In this document: positions 1-8,457 of the stretch, piece after piece | How the letters are laid out: every line of letters begins with the position of its first letter | How positions within the stretch are numbered: the stretch's first letter is position 1 | NCBI GenBank assembly: GCA_963933115.1 | Contig: CAWVSL010000003.1 | Coordinates: 54,253 to 118,252, forward strand | Length of the DNA stretch: 64,000 bases | DNA from: JALJPB01 sp963933115 | GTDB taxonomy: Bacteria; Pseudomonadota; Gammaproteobacteria; Enterobacterales; Alteromonadaceae | Reading direction: 5' to 3' | The notes under the pieces: generated by a model | Database searches by the model: none | What the model was told of the DNA's origin: nothing | The model's input: the letters and a program-made list of their open reading frames with translations, nothing else | Made by a program: the position numbers and the translations under genes

Positions 1-308
1 TAATGACTGTCTTTGGCCGAGTTGTTTTTGGTATGGAGCATATACAATCAATTAAGCGCACCTCAACCATTGAAGGAGAACTTGCGGTTAATAGCAAAGA
101 ACACACTAAAATAATGAGTATGCAGCTGATGACAGACGTTCCTAAAGATCAACAAATCATCATTGAAGTTGAAAATACAGAAGATAAAAACTTTGCCAAA
201 ATGTTAGAGGCACGCCGTGCTAGAGAAAATCAATTTTTCTACAATAAACCACCACCGGTATTAGATGTTTGCCAAGTACCTGTTAAAAGTCGATTAGTGA
301 CGAACTAA
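1..308 (+). CDS. Cyclophilin-type peptidylprolyl isomerase, C-terminal part
   Basis: The gene enters from the left edge and only its last 101 or so residues are visible. They begin with a cyclophilin-like strand (VFGRVVFGMEHIQSIKR), which resembles the end of the cyclophilin barrel, where the catalytic domain of proline isomerases closes. A C-terminal extension follows, with a conserved-looking ARRAREN segment and a DVCQVPVKSR tail. Extended tails like this are known from periplasmic cyclophilin-type isomerases of gammaproteobacteria. The catalytic arginine and any signal peptide lie outside the window, so localisation cannot be judged. It converges on greB with a 79-bp gap in which I see no good terminator. 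Confidence 0.65.
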   Translation, partial: MTVFGRVVFGMEHIQSIKRTSTIEGELAVNSKEHTKIMSMQLMTDVPKDQQIIIEVENTEDKNFAKMLEARRARENQFFYNKPPPVLDVCQVPVKSRLVTN

Positions 309-387
309 ATTTGTTGCGCGGATAGATCTGGGAGAGTTTAAATAAATATTTACCAGGGGGTATTTACAGGGTCAAAATGATTGCTTG

Positions 388-870
388 TTAAACGTTTGCC
401 GTATAACGAATCGCAACAATATCAAAGACTTTTTCACCTTCAGGGGTTTGTACGACAACTTCATCGTCTACCTGCTTACCTAACAAGGCTCTTGCCATAG
501 GCGAGTTTATACTAATATCGCCTTGTTTTACGTCCCATTCATCAGGGCCAACGAGGCGGTAAATTTTTGTTTCATCTTCTTCATTGATTAAGGTTACCCA
601 AGCGCCAAAGTACACTTTTCCTTCTTGCTGTTTTTCAGGGTAAACAATGGTGAGCTCATCAAGCCGTTTTATTAAAAATCTTACTCTGCGGTCTATTTCA
701 CGTAATCGTTTTTTACCATAGATATATTCGGCATTTTCACTGCGATCACCTTGAGCTGCCGCTTCGGACACTGAACGGGTAATTTTTGGACGTTCATCTT
801 TCCAAAGAAACTTAAGTTCTTGATCTAGGCGTTCCCAACCTGCTCGAGTGATGTAGTCTGATTTTTTCAT
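388..870 (-). CDS. greB: Transcription elongation factor GreB
   Basis: GreB binds the secondary channel of RNA polymerase and stimulates cleavage of backtracked transcripts. The 160-residue length is normal for the family. Residues 1-75 form the antiparallel coiled coil, whose tip carries the GDRSENAEY motif with the acidic residues that hold the catalytic magnesium. The KKRLREIDRRVRFL stretch next to it is the form typical of GreB rather than GreA. Residues 80-158 form the FKBP-like C-terminal domain. It is divergent from tex (187 bp apart), a neighbourhood also seen in other gammaproteobacteria. No obvious operator was recognised in the shared promoter region. Confidence 0.95.
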   Translation of the reverse strand: MKKSDYITRAGWERLDQELKFLWKDERPKITRSVSEAAAQGDRSENAEYIYGKKRLREIDRRVRFLIKRLDELTIVYPEKQQEGKVYFGAWVTLINEEDETKIYRLVGPDEWDVKQGDISINSPMARALLGKQVDDEVVVQTPEGEKVFDIVAIRYTANV

Positions 871-1057
871 TAATTATGTGTCATAGCATTATCATTATTA
901 ATGACATTGTAAGTGGAATTGACGATAGATGAAAGATCAACCCACGCTAGTGAGTACTCCCATTTATATGGTCTTACTCAGGGAGGACTAGATTTCATTA
1001 AAATTACTGGTAGAATGCGGTTAATTTAAAAATGACTAACTGTGGATTTTCGACTTA

Positions 1058-3463
1058 ATGACTTCAATCGCTGAGCAAATAGCTCAAGAACTTAATGTAA
1101 AAACATCACAAATAATCTCAGCGATCGCCTTATTAGATGATGGCTCTACAGTGCCGTTTATTGCGCGTTATCGAAAAGAGGCCACCAATGGGTTAGATGA
1201 TAATCATTTACGTCAACTCGACCAGCGATTGGCTTATTTACGGGAATTAGCAGACCGCCGTAAACTCATTTTAACAAATATTGAACAACAGGGTAAGTTG
1301 TCGGTTTCATTAAAAAAAGAGATCGAGCAAGCCGATAACAAAACACGTTTAGAAGATTTATATCTCCCTTACCGCCCCAAACGCAGAACTAAAGGGCAAA
1401 TTGCCATTGAAGCAGGTCTTGAACCATTAGCGAATAAACTCTACCAAAATTGGTTGTTAGTACCAGCAGATGAAGCCCAACACTTTATCAATAAAGCCGC
1501 CGGTTTGGTTGATGAAAAGTCAGCACTTGACGGTGCCTTAGCTATTCTTATTGAACGTTTTGCCGAAGATGCTAATCTATTACAAAAATTGCGTAAGCAT
1601 CTTTTAAAACAAGCTCACTTGATTAGTAAAGTAGTGAAAGGTAAGAACCAAGAAGGTGCCAAGTTTAAGGATTATTTTGCTCACTCTGAGAAACTAAGAA
1701 CCGTACCTTCTCATCGAATGTTAGCTATGCTCCGTGGTCGAAATGAAGGTTTTTTAAAGTTACTTATTGATGTTGATCCCGGACAAGAAACTGATAATTA
1801 TTCAAGTGCAGAACAGATCATTACTGAGCATTATAATTTACGTCTTAATGGGCAAGCGGGTGCCGCTTTTTTAACCAAAGTCATTCGTAGTGCTTGGAAA
1901 ACTAAATTGTCTCAAACCTTAGAAACTGATTTATTAGGTAATTTGAGAACACAAGCTGAAGTTGAAGCGATTAACGTATTTGCTAGCAACTTAAGCGACT
2001 TGTTGATGGCCGCACCAGCAGGTGCTAAAACGACTTTAGGTTTAGACCCCGGTATGCGAACTGGTTGCAAACTTGCCATTGTCGATGGCACAGGCAAGTT
2101 GATACAAACCGCTACTATTTTCCCTCATGCCCCTCAAAATCATTGGGATAAATCAGTTCGCACCCTAGTTAGTTTGTGTCAACAACATAAAGTTGAATTA
2201 GTCGCAATAGGTAATGGTACAGGGTCAAGAGAAAGTGACAAACTTATCGGTGAGGTAATCACCGCACTGTCAGCTAAATTAGCTGAGCAATCACCTGATA
2301 AAGCTGCAACGCCATTAACAAAAATGATTGTTAGTGAAGCCGGCGCGTCAGTTTATTCAGCGTCTGAATTTGCAGCTAATGAGTTTCCAGATTTAGACGT
2401 TTCCATCCGAGGGGCGGTTTCTATTGCTCGACGTCTTCAAGACCCACTAGCAGAATTAGTGAAAATTGATCCCAAAGCTATTGGTGTGGGTCAATATCAG
2501 CATGATGTTAGTCAAAGCCAGTTAAGCCAGTGTCTAGATAATGTCATTGAAGACTGTGTAAATGCTGTCGGTGTTGATTTAAATAGTGCGTCAGCGGCGC
2601 TGCTAACTCGTGTGTCAGGGTTAAATAAAACCATGGCACAGAACATGGTCGATTATCGCGACCAACATGGCCGATTTAATGATCGCAAAGAATTGAAAAA
2701 AGTCCCACGTTTAGGGCCAAAAGCCTTTGAACAAGCGGCTGGATTTTTACGGATCACTGACGGTAGAAACCCATTAGATATGTCAGGTGTCCACCCTGAA
2801 ACTTACCCTGTTGTTGAAGCGATTATTGCTAAACTTAATATTGATATGCAGTCAGTACTTGGCAATAGTGAAGCCCTCAATAAAATTAATAGTAGCGAAG
2901 TTGCTAATCAATTGGCCGACAGTGGTTTTGGTGAATTAACCGTAAAAGATATTATCAATGAGTTAGACAAACCCAGTCGAGACCCACGACCTGAATTTAA
3001 AACAGCAATATTTAAAGAAGGCGTTAATACCGTTGCTGACTTATCCGTCGGTATGATTTTAGAAGGGGTTATTTCTAATGTTGCTAACTTTGGTGCATTT
3101 GTTGATATTGGTGTTCATCAAGATGGACTAGTGCATATTTCATCACTTACTAATAAATTTGTCAGCGATCCAAGAGAAATTGTCAAAGCAGGCGATATTG
3201 TTAAAGTAAAAGTTGTCGAAGTTGACGCAGCTCGCAAACGTATTAGTTTAACAATGCGTTTAGATGATGTTAGCCCAGCGAGGCAAAACCAGAATGGTCA
3301 TAATAAGAATACTCAGTTTGAAAAGTCGGGACAGATGACCAATAAAGCGCCACAAAAAAAATCACCACAACAAAGCGCTAGAAAAGTTAATAAAATCAAA
3401 GAGTCGGAAAATGCTGCTATGGGAAATGCGTTTGCCGATGCCTTTGCTAAGTTAAAAAAATAA
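1058..3463 (+). CDS. tex: Tex family RNA-binding transcription accessory protein
   Basis: Tex is a cytoplasmic multidomain nucleic-acid-binding protein related to eukaryotic Spt6. The 801 residues show the expected order. An N-terminal helical region covers about 1-200. A YqgF/RuvC-like fold begins at LGLDPGMRTG near residue 328. A helix-hairpin-helix region follows at about 500-560 (LNSASAALLTRVSGL, then KVPRLGPKAFEQAAGFLRI). An S1 RNA-binding domain lies at about 665-735 (GMILEGVISNVANFGAFVDIG). The last 65 residues are a lysine- and glutamine-rich tail of low complexity. The gene stands alone. The hairpins downstream lack a T-run on this strand, so its own terminator is unclear. Confidence 0.95.
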   Translation: MTSIAEQIAQELNVKTSQIISAIALLDDGSTVPFIARYRKEATNGLDDNHLRQLDQRLAYLRELADRRKLILTNIEQQGKLSVSLKKEIEQADNKTRLEDLYLPYRPKRRTKGQIAIEAGLEPLANKLYQNWLLVPADEAQHFINKAAGLVDEKSALDGALAILIERFAEDANLLQKLRKHLLKQAHLISKVVKGKNQEGAKFKDYFAHSEKLRTVPSHRMLAMLRGRNEGFLKLLIDVDPGQETDNYSSAEQIITEHYNLRLNGQAGAAFLTKVIRSAWKTKLSQTLETDLLGNLRTQAEVEAINVFASNLSDLLMAAPAGAKTTLGLDPGMRTGCKLAIVDGTGKLIQTATIFPHAPQNHWDKSVRTLVSLCQQHKVELVAIGNGTGSRESDKLIGEVITALSAKLAEQSPDKAATPLTKMIVSEAGASVYSASEFAANEFPDLDVSIRGAVSIARRLQDPLAELVKIDPKAIGVGQYQHDVSQSQLSQCLDNVIEDCVNAVGVDLNSASAALLTRVSGLNKTMAQNMVDYRDQHGRFNDRKELKKVPRLGPKAFEQAAGFLRITDGRNPLDMSGVHPETYPVVEAIIAKLNIDMQSVLGNSEALNKINSSEVANQLADSGFGELTVKDIINELDKPSRDPRPEFKTAIFKEGVNTVADLSVGMILEGVISNVANFGAFVDIGVHQDGLVHISSLTNKFVSDPREIVKAGDIVKVKVVEVDAARKRISLTMRLDDVSPARQNQNGHNKNTQFEKSGQMTNKAPQKKSPQQSARKVNKIKESENAAMGNAFADAFAKLKK

Positions 3464-3499
3464 AGCGTTTGACTAAAAAATTGAAGCATATTTTTGGGC

Positions 3500-3546
3500 A
3501 AAAAAAGGGGAAGCATATACTTCCCCAAAAAACCTCAATAGAGGTT
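3500..3546 (-). terminator. Tandem rho-independent terminators of the porin gene
   Basis: Read on the minus strand, two hairpins lie in series just after the porin stop codon. The first has 6-bp arms AACCTC/GAGGTT (3531-3546) followed by a T-run. The second has 7-bp arms GGGGAAG/CTTCCCC (3507-3526) followed by seven Ts. On the plus strand neither hairpin is followed by Ts, so the pair serves the porin rather than tex. Confidence 0.8.
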
Positions 3547-3579
3547 GTAACGCAAGGTTGGAACTGTTGTCAAATATAC

Positions 3580-4629
3580 TTATAAAACATATTTAGCAGA
3601 GAACTGTAGATAGTTAGTATCTTCATTAACTTCTGCCATTTCAAAATTACCTACTTCAACACCAAAAGATAACTCTTTGTTATAGTTTTTGAATAAATTT
3701 ACGCCCCAGTGGACACGTTTTGTATCTGCTATATCCGCTTTGGTAGTGCCATAAAATGCAGTGCTTCGCATTTCATTTGTCCAAAAATGACGGTAAGCAA
3801 CCATAACCGAAGTTGTTTCTTCTACTTCGACAAAACCGTTTGCTAAATCTCTTGCAGCGACGACGCCGACATAACGGCCAGTATCTCCGCCATGGATTTG
3901 AAAGCGAAGATCATCTTTACCAACCGTTTTAATGCGACCAGCAATACCATATCCTAGAGCAGATTCAGAGCCATTAATTGTGTTTAATTGGCGAGATAAA
4001 CCTGAAACAGAAACATTACCCCAATCACCTTTAAAAGTATATTTTGCAATAACATCTGGAACTGAATCTTGGCTGGCATCACCTTTGTCAGTGTATGGAT
4101 TTTCTAATGAAACTTGAAGACCTCCCATGGTATAGCGTACTTGACTTTGACGAATGAAAGCTGAGGCTACTAGTGGGCCAGCAAAATCAGCTGCTTCTGC
4201 AAGTGCACTGGTGTTCATGAAAGTCGTCCATGTTTGACCAACTAAGATATCTTTATATTTAATAAATGCGTGGCGAAGTCTTGGATGAGAAGAGTTTGAA
4301 ATAATTTCATTACCGCCACCACCTAGAAAGTCCATTTCAATAAAACCGGTAACATCACCATTGACATATTTAGTATTAAAGCGTGTTTCATTGACTGAAA
4401 ATTTAGTTTTCGTCATATCCTCAACAACTGCACCGTAACCGATCCAGTAATCATCATTAGTTACTGTGCCAGTTGACACTGTACCATTTAAGTGGCGCGC
4501 ATCCATTTTGATGTAACCACCAAAAGTGATTTTGTGATCTTCACCTAGTTCTATCTCATAACCAGCATTAGCAGCACCTGCCATTGTTAACAAGCCGGTA
4601 GCTAGTAATATTTTTGTGTTATTGAACAT
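3580..4629 (-). CDS. DcaP-like outer-membrane porin
   Basis: Probably a trimeric beta-barrel porin of the DcaP type, used for uptake of small (often anionic) solutes. I start it at 4629 because GGGGA lies 7 nt upstream and the next residues form a clean signal peptide (MFNNTKILLATGLL, cleavage after ANA). A start 30 bp further upstream would put extra hydrophilic residues before the signal. The mature protein begins with a short strand (KITFGGYIKMDA). It contains the family-like block LVGQTWTTFMNTSALAEAAD then FIRQSQVRYT, and ends in an aromatic/hydrophobic terminal strand (FSAKYVL) typical of BAM substrates. It is monocistronic with strong tandem terminators, which suggests high expression. 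The substrate cannot be deduced. Confidence 0.8.
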   Translation of the reverse strand: MFNNTKILLATGLLTMAGAANAGYEIELGEDHKITFGGYIKMDARHLNGTVSTGTVTNDDYWIGYGAVVEDMTKTKFSVNETRFNTKYVNGDVTGFIEMDFLGGGGNEIISNSSHPRLRHAFIKYKDILVGQTWTTFMNTSALAEAADFAGPLVASAFIRQSQVRYTMGGLQVSLENPYTDKGDASQDSVPDVIAKYTFKGDWGNVSVSGLSRQLNTINGSESALGYGIAGRIKTVGKDDLRFQIHGGDTGRYVGVVAARDLANGFVEVEETTSVMVAYRHFWTNEMRSTAFYGTTKADIADTKRVHWGVNLFKNYNKELSFGVEVGNFEMAEVNEDTNYLQFSAKYVL

Positions 4630-4870
4630 TTTATATCCCCATTTAAAATAAATTGCCAAAGCCTTATTAATTTGCTTTTTGGTAGTGTGTTATACAACTT
4701 GGCTATTAAGATATGGAATTAAATATAAAGATGTAATTAGACATAAGTCTAAGAAAAAGATCAAAAGTATTAACGTGTCCATTTTTATTGACGTTAAATG
4801 ATAAAAACATCAACTAATACTTTGGTCTAATATAAAGGTTGAAGTTTATTTAGTTGAAAATAAATTCTGT

Positions 4871-4884
4871 TTGAGATAAATCAA
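4871..4884. promoter_or_regulatory. FNR-type box, one mismatch
   Basis: TTGAGATAAATCAA matches the FNR/EtrA consensus (TTGAT-N4-ATCAA) at 9 of 10 positions. It lies 37 bp before the DksA-like start codon, in the 291-bp gap divergent from the porin. At that distance it would sit over or just upstream of the DksA-like transcription start, so repression is as plausible as activation. Chance occurrence in AT-rich DNA cannot be excluded. Confidence 0.3.
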
Positions 4885-4920
4885 TTAAAACGTGTGATGA
4901 GTCAATAAGAGGAGAGTAAA

Positions 4921-5235
4921 ATGCTTATGAACAATATTTTAATTACGTTAGAAGAGAAAAAAACACAATTAGTTACCCGCATTGATGCCATTGAGCGTGA
5001 CTTTAAAAAAGGACGCTCGCCAGACTTTACAGAACATATGACAGAAAGTGAAAATGATGAGGTACTCAAGGGAATTTGTCAAGAAGCGCAAGCTGAACTC
5101 CGTCAAGTAAATGCTGCTTTAATAAGCATTGAAAACGGTGAGTATGGTCATTGTGTTCAGTGCGCAGAAAAAATAGCGGTTGGACGTTTAAAAGCACTCC
5201 CCTATACCAACACCTGCATTAACTGTGCTCAATAA
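4921..5235 (+). CDS. Small DksA/TraR-type zinc-finger protein
   Basis: A 104-residue protein with an N-terminal helical region (about 1-70) and a C4 zinc finger, C78-x2-C81 and C99-x2-C102, as in DksA/TraR proteins. These enter the RNA polymerase secondary channel and modulate initiation with or without ppGpp. It is shorter than true DksA (about 150 residues) and lacks its long coiled coil, although a partial coiled coil is possible. The basic MTESENDEVLKGI/RQVNAALISIENGEYGHC layout resembles the short DksA-like proteins of proteobacteria. A GGAG ribosome-binding site precedes the ATG. It stands alone and converges on the exonuclease. Function beyond the family is inference. Confidence 0.8.
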   Translation: MLMNNILITLEEKKTQLVTRIDAIERDFKKGRSPDFTEHMTESENDEVLKGICQEAQAELRQVNAALISIENGEYGHCVQCAEKIAVGRLKALPYTNTCINCAQ

Positions 5236-5299
5236 CGTTAAGAATGTATTGAATGATAAAAGTACAGTAGGTACGTTATTCAAGAAGACTAGTATGTAA

Positions 5300-5974
5300 T
5301 TAACATAACGTCTTAAGTGTTAAGTTGTTATGTTTATCTTGGGCAATAAAGAGTTCAGCGGTGGCTATCGCATCATTTAATGCGTTATGGGCAAAGTGAT
5401 TAGGTAAACCCGTTTTTTTGCGTAAAGCAGGTAATGTTAATTCGGAAGAGTCGTAGGCTATATCACGTTGATCTAACTTTCTTTTGGCTAATGCTAACGT
5501 ATCAATAATGAGTAAAGGAGGATAAAAACCATAGAGTTCAAGGCAAGCTTGCTTTAAAAATTGTTTTTCGATACGGGCAAAGTGCACCAGCATGACTTTA
5601 CCGGCTAAGGCCTGAAGTAATCTTTCTACGACAATTTTTAAAGACTTTCCATATGATTTTTGTTCATCGGTAATTTGATGGATAAATATATTGCTTGCAT
5701 CAAGTGCTTTTTCTGTATTAATAATCTGATGGTAGCAGGTACTAAGCTTAATTTGTTGGTTAATGATTTCGACAAAACCGACACTGAGTAATTTATCATT
5801 GATAGCGTTTAAACCCGTGGTTTCGAAATCAACAGATAAAATAGCTAACTCATTTACCAAGGTATTTTTATCAGGGAAGGGCACGGATAAAAAATCTTTT
5901 AAGGCACCATTAGGTACTTTTTTTAATAAAATTTTACGTCGTTTTTCATGGCTTTGTAACCAATTAAAGAACAT
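5300..5974 (-). CDS. DnaQ-fold (DEDDh) 3'-5' exonuclease
   Basis: A 224-residue RNase H-fold exonuclease related to the epsilon proofreading subunit of DNA polymerase III. Motif ExoI is DFETTG near residues 49-54. ExoIII is HNALNDAIATAELF near residue 195, with the histidine and aspartate of DEDDh enzymes. The expected ExoII aspartate is not obvious: the matching segment reads LVHFARIEKQFL, so a glutamate may take its place. A short basic N-terminal extension (about 40 residues) precedes the fold. It follows the DUF294 gene by 12 bp and is surely co-transcribed. This pairing is common next to acetate-type symporters, but no precise role is known to me. Confidence 0.85.
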   Translation of the reverse strand: MFFNWLQSHEKRRKILLKKVPNGALKDFLSVPFPDKNTLVNELAILSVDFETTGLNAINDKLLSVGFVEIINQQIKLSTCYHQIINTEKALDASNIFIHQITDEQKSYGKSLKIVVERLLQALAGKVMLVHFARIEKQFLKQACLELYGFYPPLLIIDTLALAKRKLDQRDIAYDSSELTLPALRKKTGLPNHFAHNALNDAIATAELFIAQDKHNNLTLKTLC

Positions 5975-5986
5975 ATTGTTATCCTC

Positions 5987-7873
5987 TTATAGTACTGTCG
6001 ACTGACGATGGTCTTGTAGTGTTTTAATGACTTTAAATGCATCTTTTAAATGTTCACGTTCAAGTCTCGAAATTTCTTTGGGTGAAATATAATTGTCAGG
6101 AGCAATATTTTGTTGTATTTGTTTTGCTCTATGTACTAAACGTACCATAGTTAAAAACTGATAAGCATCAATAAGGTTAGCAGCGGATGAACTACTTAGT
6201 GACGCACTGCCGGCTGATAGTTTAATACGTTCAATAGTATTAACGGCAGAAATGCCTTCCGATAAGGCATAAATTCTTGCCAAGTCGACAATAGGGGCAA
6301 TGCCATTATGCTTAATATCAAGAGTAGACTTATGCTTACCGTTTTGAATTAAAACAAAGTCTCTAAAAAAACCGAGTGGTGGGGGTAAACTTAATGCATT
6401 AGTTGATAAATGAGCGATAAACAACGTATTACGTTGAGTTTTAGCCAACATTTTTTTTCGTACGGGGTCAAGTAAACCGGCATCACCATAAACAGTTGTT
6501 AAATCAAAGAATATACTGCTGAACAATAATGCAGAGGGGTCTGGAGTATCAATCCATTGGTCAAAATAATGCTGCCATTGGCTTTGTGGTTGTCGCCATT
6601 TACTATTGGTCGCCATAACATTACCCGGGCAATAGATAAAACCGCAATTAGCTAAACCATCACAGACGAACTTCGCCAGTTTTTTAAACCAGGCATCATC
6701 TTCAGGCTTCATGTCATCTGAAATAATTAGCGCGTTATCTTGATCTGAATGGACAAGTTGCTCTTGCCTAGCCTGAGAACCACCAGCTAACCAAGCATAA
6801 GGGACGGGTGACTCACCATAAATTTTTTCAGCCATATTAATTAGACGACTGGTAAAGGCCATGGTTATAGCGCTAATACTTTTGCCAATATGATCAGCGC
6901 TCGCCCCTAATTTAGTGAGTTTTATTTGTAAATTAGTTAATAATTGACTTATTTCTACTAGCTCATTAACACTTTGGGCTTTCATAATAATACTGGTGAG
7001 GTTAATGGCGTTATTACCTTCATTATTAATTAAGTCAGTCACGGTAACTATACCAGCAAGCTTACCTTGATAAGTAATAGGTAAATGGTGGATATGTTTG
7101 TTTGTCATGGTAATTAATGCATCAAAGGCATTACTTTTAATGTCTATTGTAGTGATGTCACGGGTCATTATTTCAGTGACTTTTTTTGTAATAGGTAAAC
7201 CTAAAGCAACACAACGACGCCGAATATCTTTATCGGTAATAATGCCAATTGGGGTATCATCGACATCCGTTTTATTAACGACGACCAAACAAGAAAAACC
7301 AAGCGTTGTCATCTTTATTGCGGCACTTTGAATACTGGCATTTTCTGAAATTGTCGCGATAGGACTGTTATAGAAATCTTTCACTGAGGTGTTTGTTAAT
7401 GACGAGGCTAAAATAGCATCTTCATTCAATTGAAGTATTTTTTTATTAAGGCGTTGGGCTGCGGTTTGCTCAAAAAAATCGCTCACTCCAGGGGTATCTT
7501 TTACTAGGGCTTTTAAGGTGAGGTAATCGATAGTATAAAGTAAGGCATCTTCTTCAATAATGACAGTAATTGTTGAGTGGTCCAGCCCTTTGTTAGATAA
7601 GTTACTTTGTTCATCACGACAATAGACTGTACAGAGATCTCCTTCACCATATTTGGCGATAAGTTTTTTATCGGCTGCCAAATAACTAAGCGCACCTTTA
7701 CGTAATATATATAAACTGGCTTGAGTTGTTCCTTTGGGTGGTAGTGTTTCTCCGGCTTTTAAGTAACAAATACTTATTTTACGGACAAGTCGATTTATTA
7801 TCACCGGTGATAATAAATCAAAAGGGGGGATTTGTTGTATAAAAACTGTTATTTGGGATAAATCAGCGTCCAT
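5987..7873 (-). CDS. Cyclic-nucleotide/CBS/DUF294 nucleotidyltransferase-like protein
   Basis: A 628-residue predicted signalling protein with four parts. Residues about 10-130 form a cyclic-nucleotide-binding-type domain. About 165-285 form two CBS domains (usually adenosine-nucleotide sensors). About 315-455 form a GlnD-like nucleotidyltransferase domain with GGSQARQEQLVHSDQDNALI, which carries the G-S...S-D-x-D metal motif. About 485-625 form a helical DUF294 C-terminal domain. The architecture implies transfer of a nucleotide to a target under control of small ligands, but no target is known. It heads an operon with the exonuclease and is divergent from the DUF4212/symporter operon, with 335 bp between the starts, so the two operons may share regulation. 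Confidence 0.85.
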   Translation of the reverse strand: MDADLSQITVFIQQIPPFDLLSPVIINRLVRKISICYLKAGETLPPKGTTQASLYILRKGALSYLAADKKLIAKYGEGDLCTVYCRDEQSNLSNKGLDHSTITVIIEEDALLYTIDYLTLKALVKDTPGVSDFFEQTAAQRLNKKILQLNEDAILASSLTNTSVKDFYNSPIATISENASIQSAAIKMTTLGFSCLVVVNKTDVDDTPIGIITDKDIRRRCVALGLPITKKVTEIMTRDITTIDIKSNAFDALITMTNKHIHHLPITYQGKLAGIVTVTDLINNEGNNAINLTSIIMKAQSVNELVEISQLLTNLQIKLTKLGASADHIGKSISAITMAFTSRLINMAEKIYGESPVPYAWLAGGSQARQEQLVHSDQDNALIISDDMKPEDDAWFKKLAKFVCDGLANCGFIYCPGNVMATNSKWRQPQSQWQHYFDQWIDTPDPSALLFSSIFFDLTTVYGDAGLLDPVRKKMLAKTQRNTLFIAHLSTNALSLPPPLGFFRDFVLIQNGKHKSTLDIKHNGIAPIVDLARIYALSEGISAVNTIERIKLSAGSASLSSSSAANLIDAYQFLTMVRLVHRAKQIQQNIAPDNYISPKEISRLEREHLKDAFKVIKTLQDHRQSTVL

Positions 7874-8023
7874 TTCAAAGGCCTTAAATAATAGTTGTAT
7901 GCTATTTAATGTAGAGGTTTGAGCTAATTCAAGTCAACTGAAAAATGAAGATCTAGACTAAAGTGTAATACCAGTGAAAAAATATACTTGCTAGTGTATT
8001 TGGGAGGATAAGTTGAATATGGA

Positions 8024-8037
8024 TTGATTTTAATCAA
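8024..8037. promoter_or_regulatory. Perfect FNR-type box in the symporter/DUF294 intergenic region
   Basis: TTGATTTTAATCAA matches TTGAT-N4-ATCAA at all ten conserved positions. Its inverted repeat is 7 bp per arm when one flanking base on each side is included. It lies 171 bp upstream of the DUF4212 GTG start and about 150 bp upstream of the DUF294 start, in the divergent 335-bp gap (7874-8208). The rest of the gap is very AT-rich. I saw no other clear operator there and no sigma-54 site. Confidence 0.5.
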
Positions 8038-8208
8038 TTGTCGATATTATTTATTGTTAATAGGCTTATTAAAAGTAAATCTATAGTTATCTTTTCCTTA
8101 TATTATTACAAAGTATTATAATTTTTTATTATAACCTTTATTACAACGGTAATTACAAAAGCTTAGGCGTATAAAATAATTAAAAACGCTGACGTTTAGG
8201 AGAATATT

Positions 8209-8457
8209 GTGGAAGAGACAACATATTGGCAGAAAAATTTACGCTTAATAATGATATGTCTAGTCATTTGGTTTGTAGTGTCATTTGGCTTTGGCTTGTT
8301 ATTAGTAGAACCGCTTAACGCGTTTCGTCTTGGGGGGTATAAACTCGGTTTTTGGTTTGCTCAACAAGGTTCAATTTATACGTTCGTTGGTTTGATTTTT
8401 TGGTATTCAAGTAAAATGAACAAACTAGATGACGAATATCACGTCGAGGAGTCATAA
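8209..8457 (+). CDS. DUF4212 small subunit of sodium:solute symporter
   Basis: An 82-residue inner-membrane protein with two hydrophobic segments (about residues 13-33 and 50-68). Short DUF4212 proteins typically precede VC_2705-type sodium:solute symporters and are thought to be an accessory subunit. The start codon is GTG, with AGGAG 6-7 nt upstream. The stop overlaps the symporter start in a TAATG arrangement, so translation is probably coupled. The LVEPLNAFRLGGYKLGFWFAQQ region between the helices is the most family-like part. Confidence 0.9.
   Translation: MEETTYWQKNLRLIMICLVIWFVVSFGFGLLLVEPLNAFRLGGYKLGFWFAQQGSIYTFVGLIFWYSSKMNKLDDEYHVEES

Noticed and set aside
3500..3526. Terminator for tex on the plus strand
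   Set aside because: The hairpin is followed by As rather than Ts on that strand, so it serves the porin.
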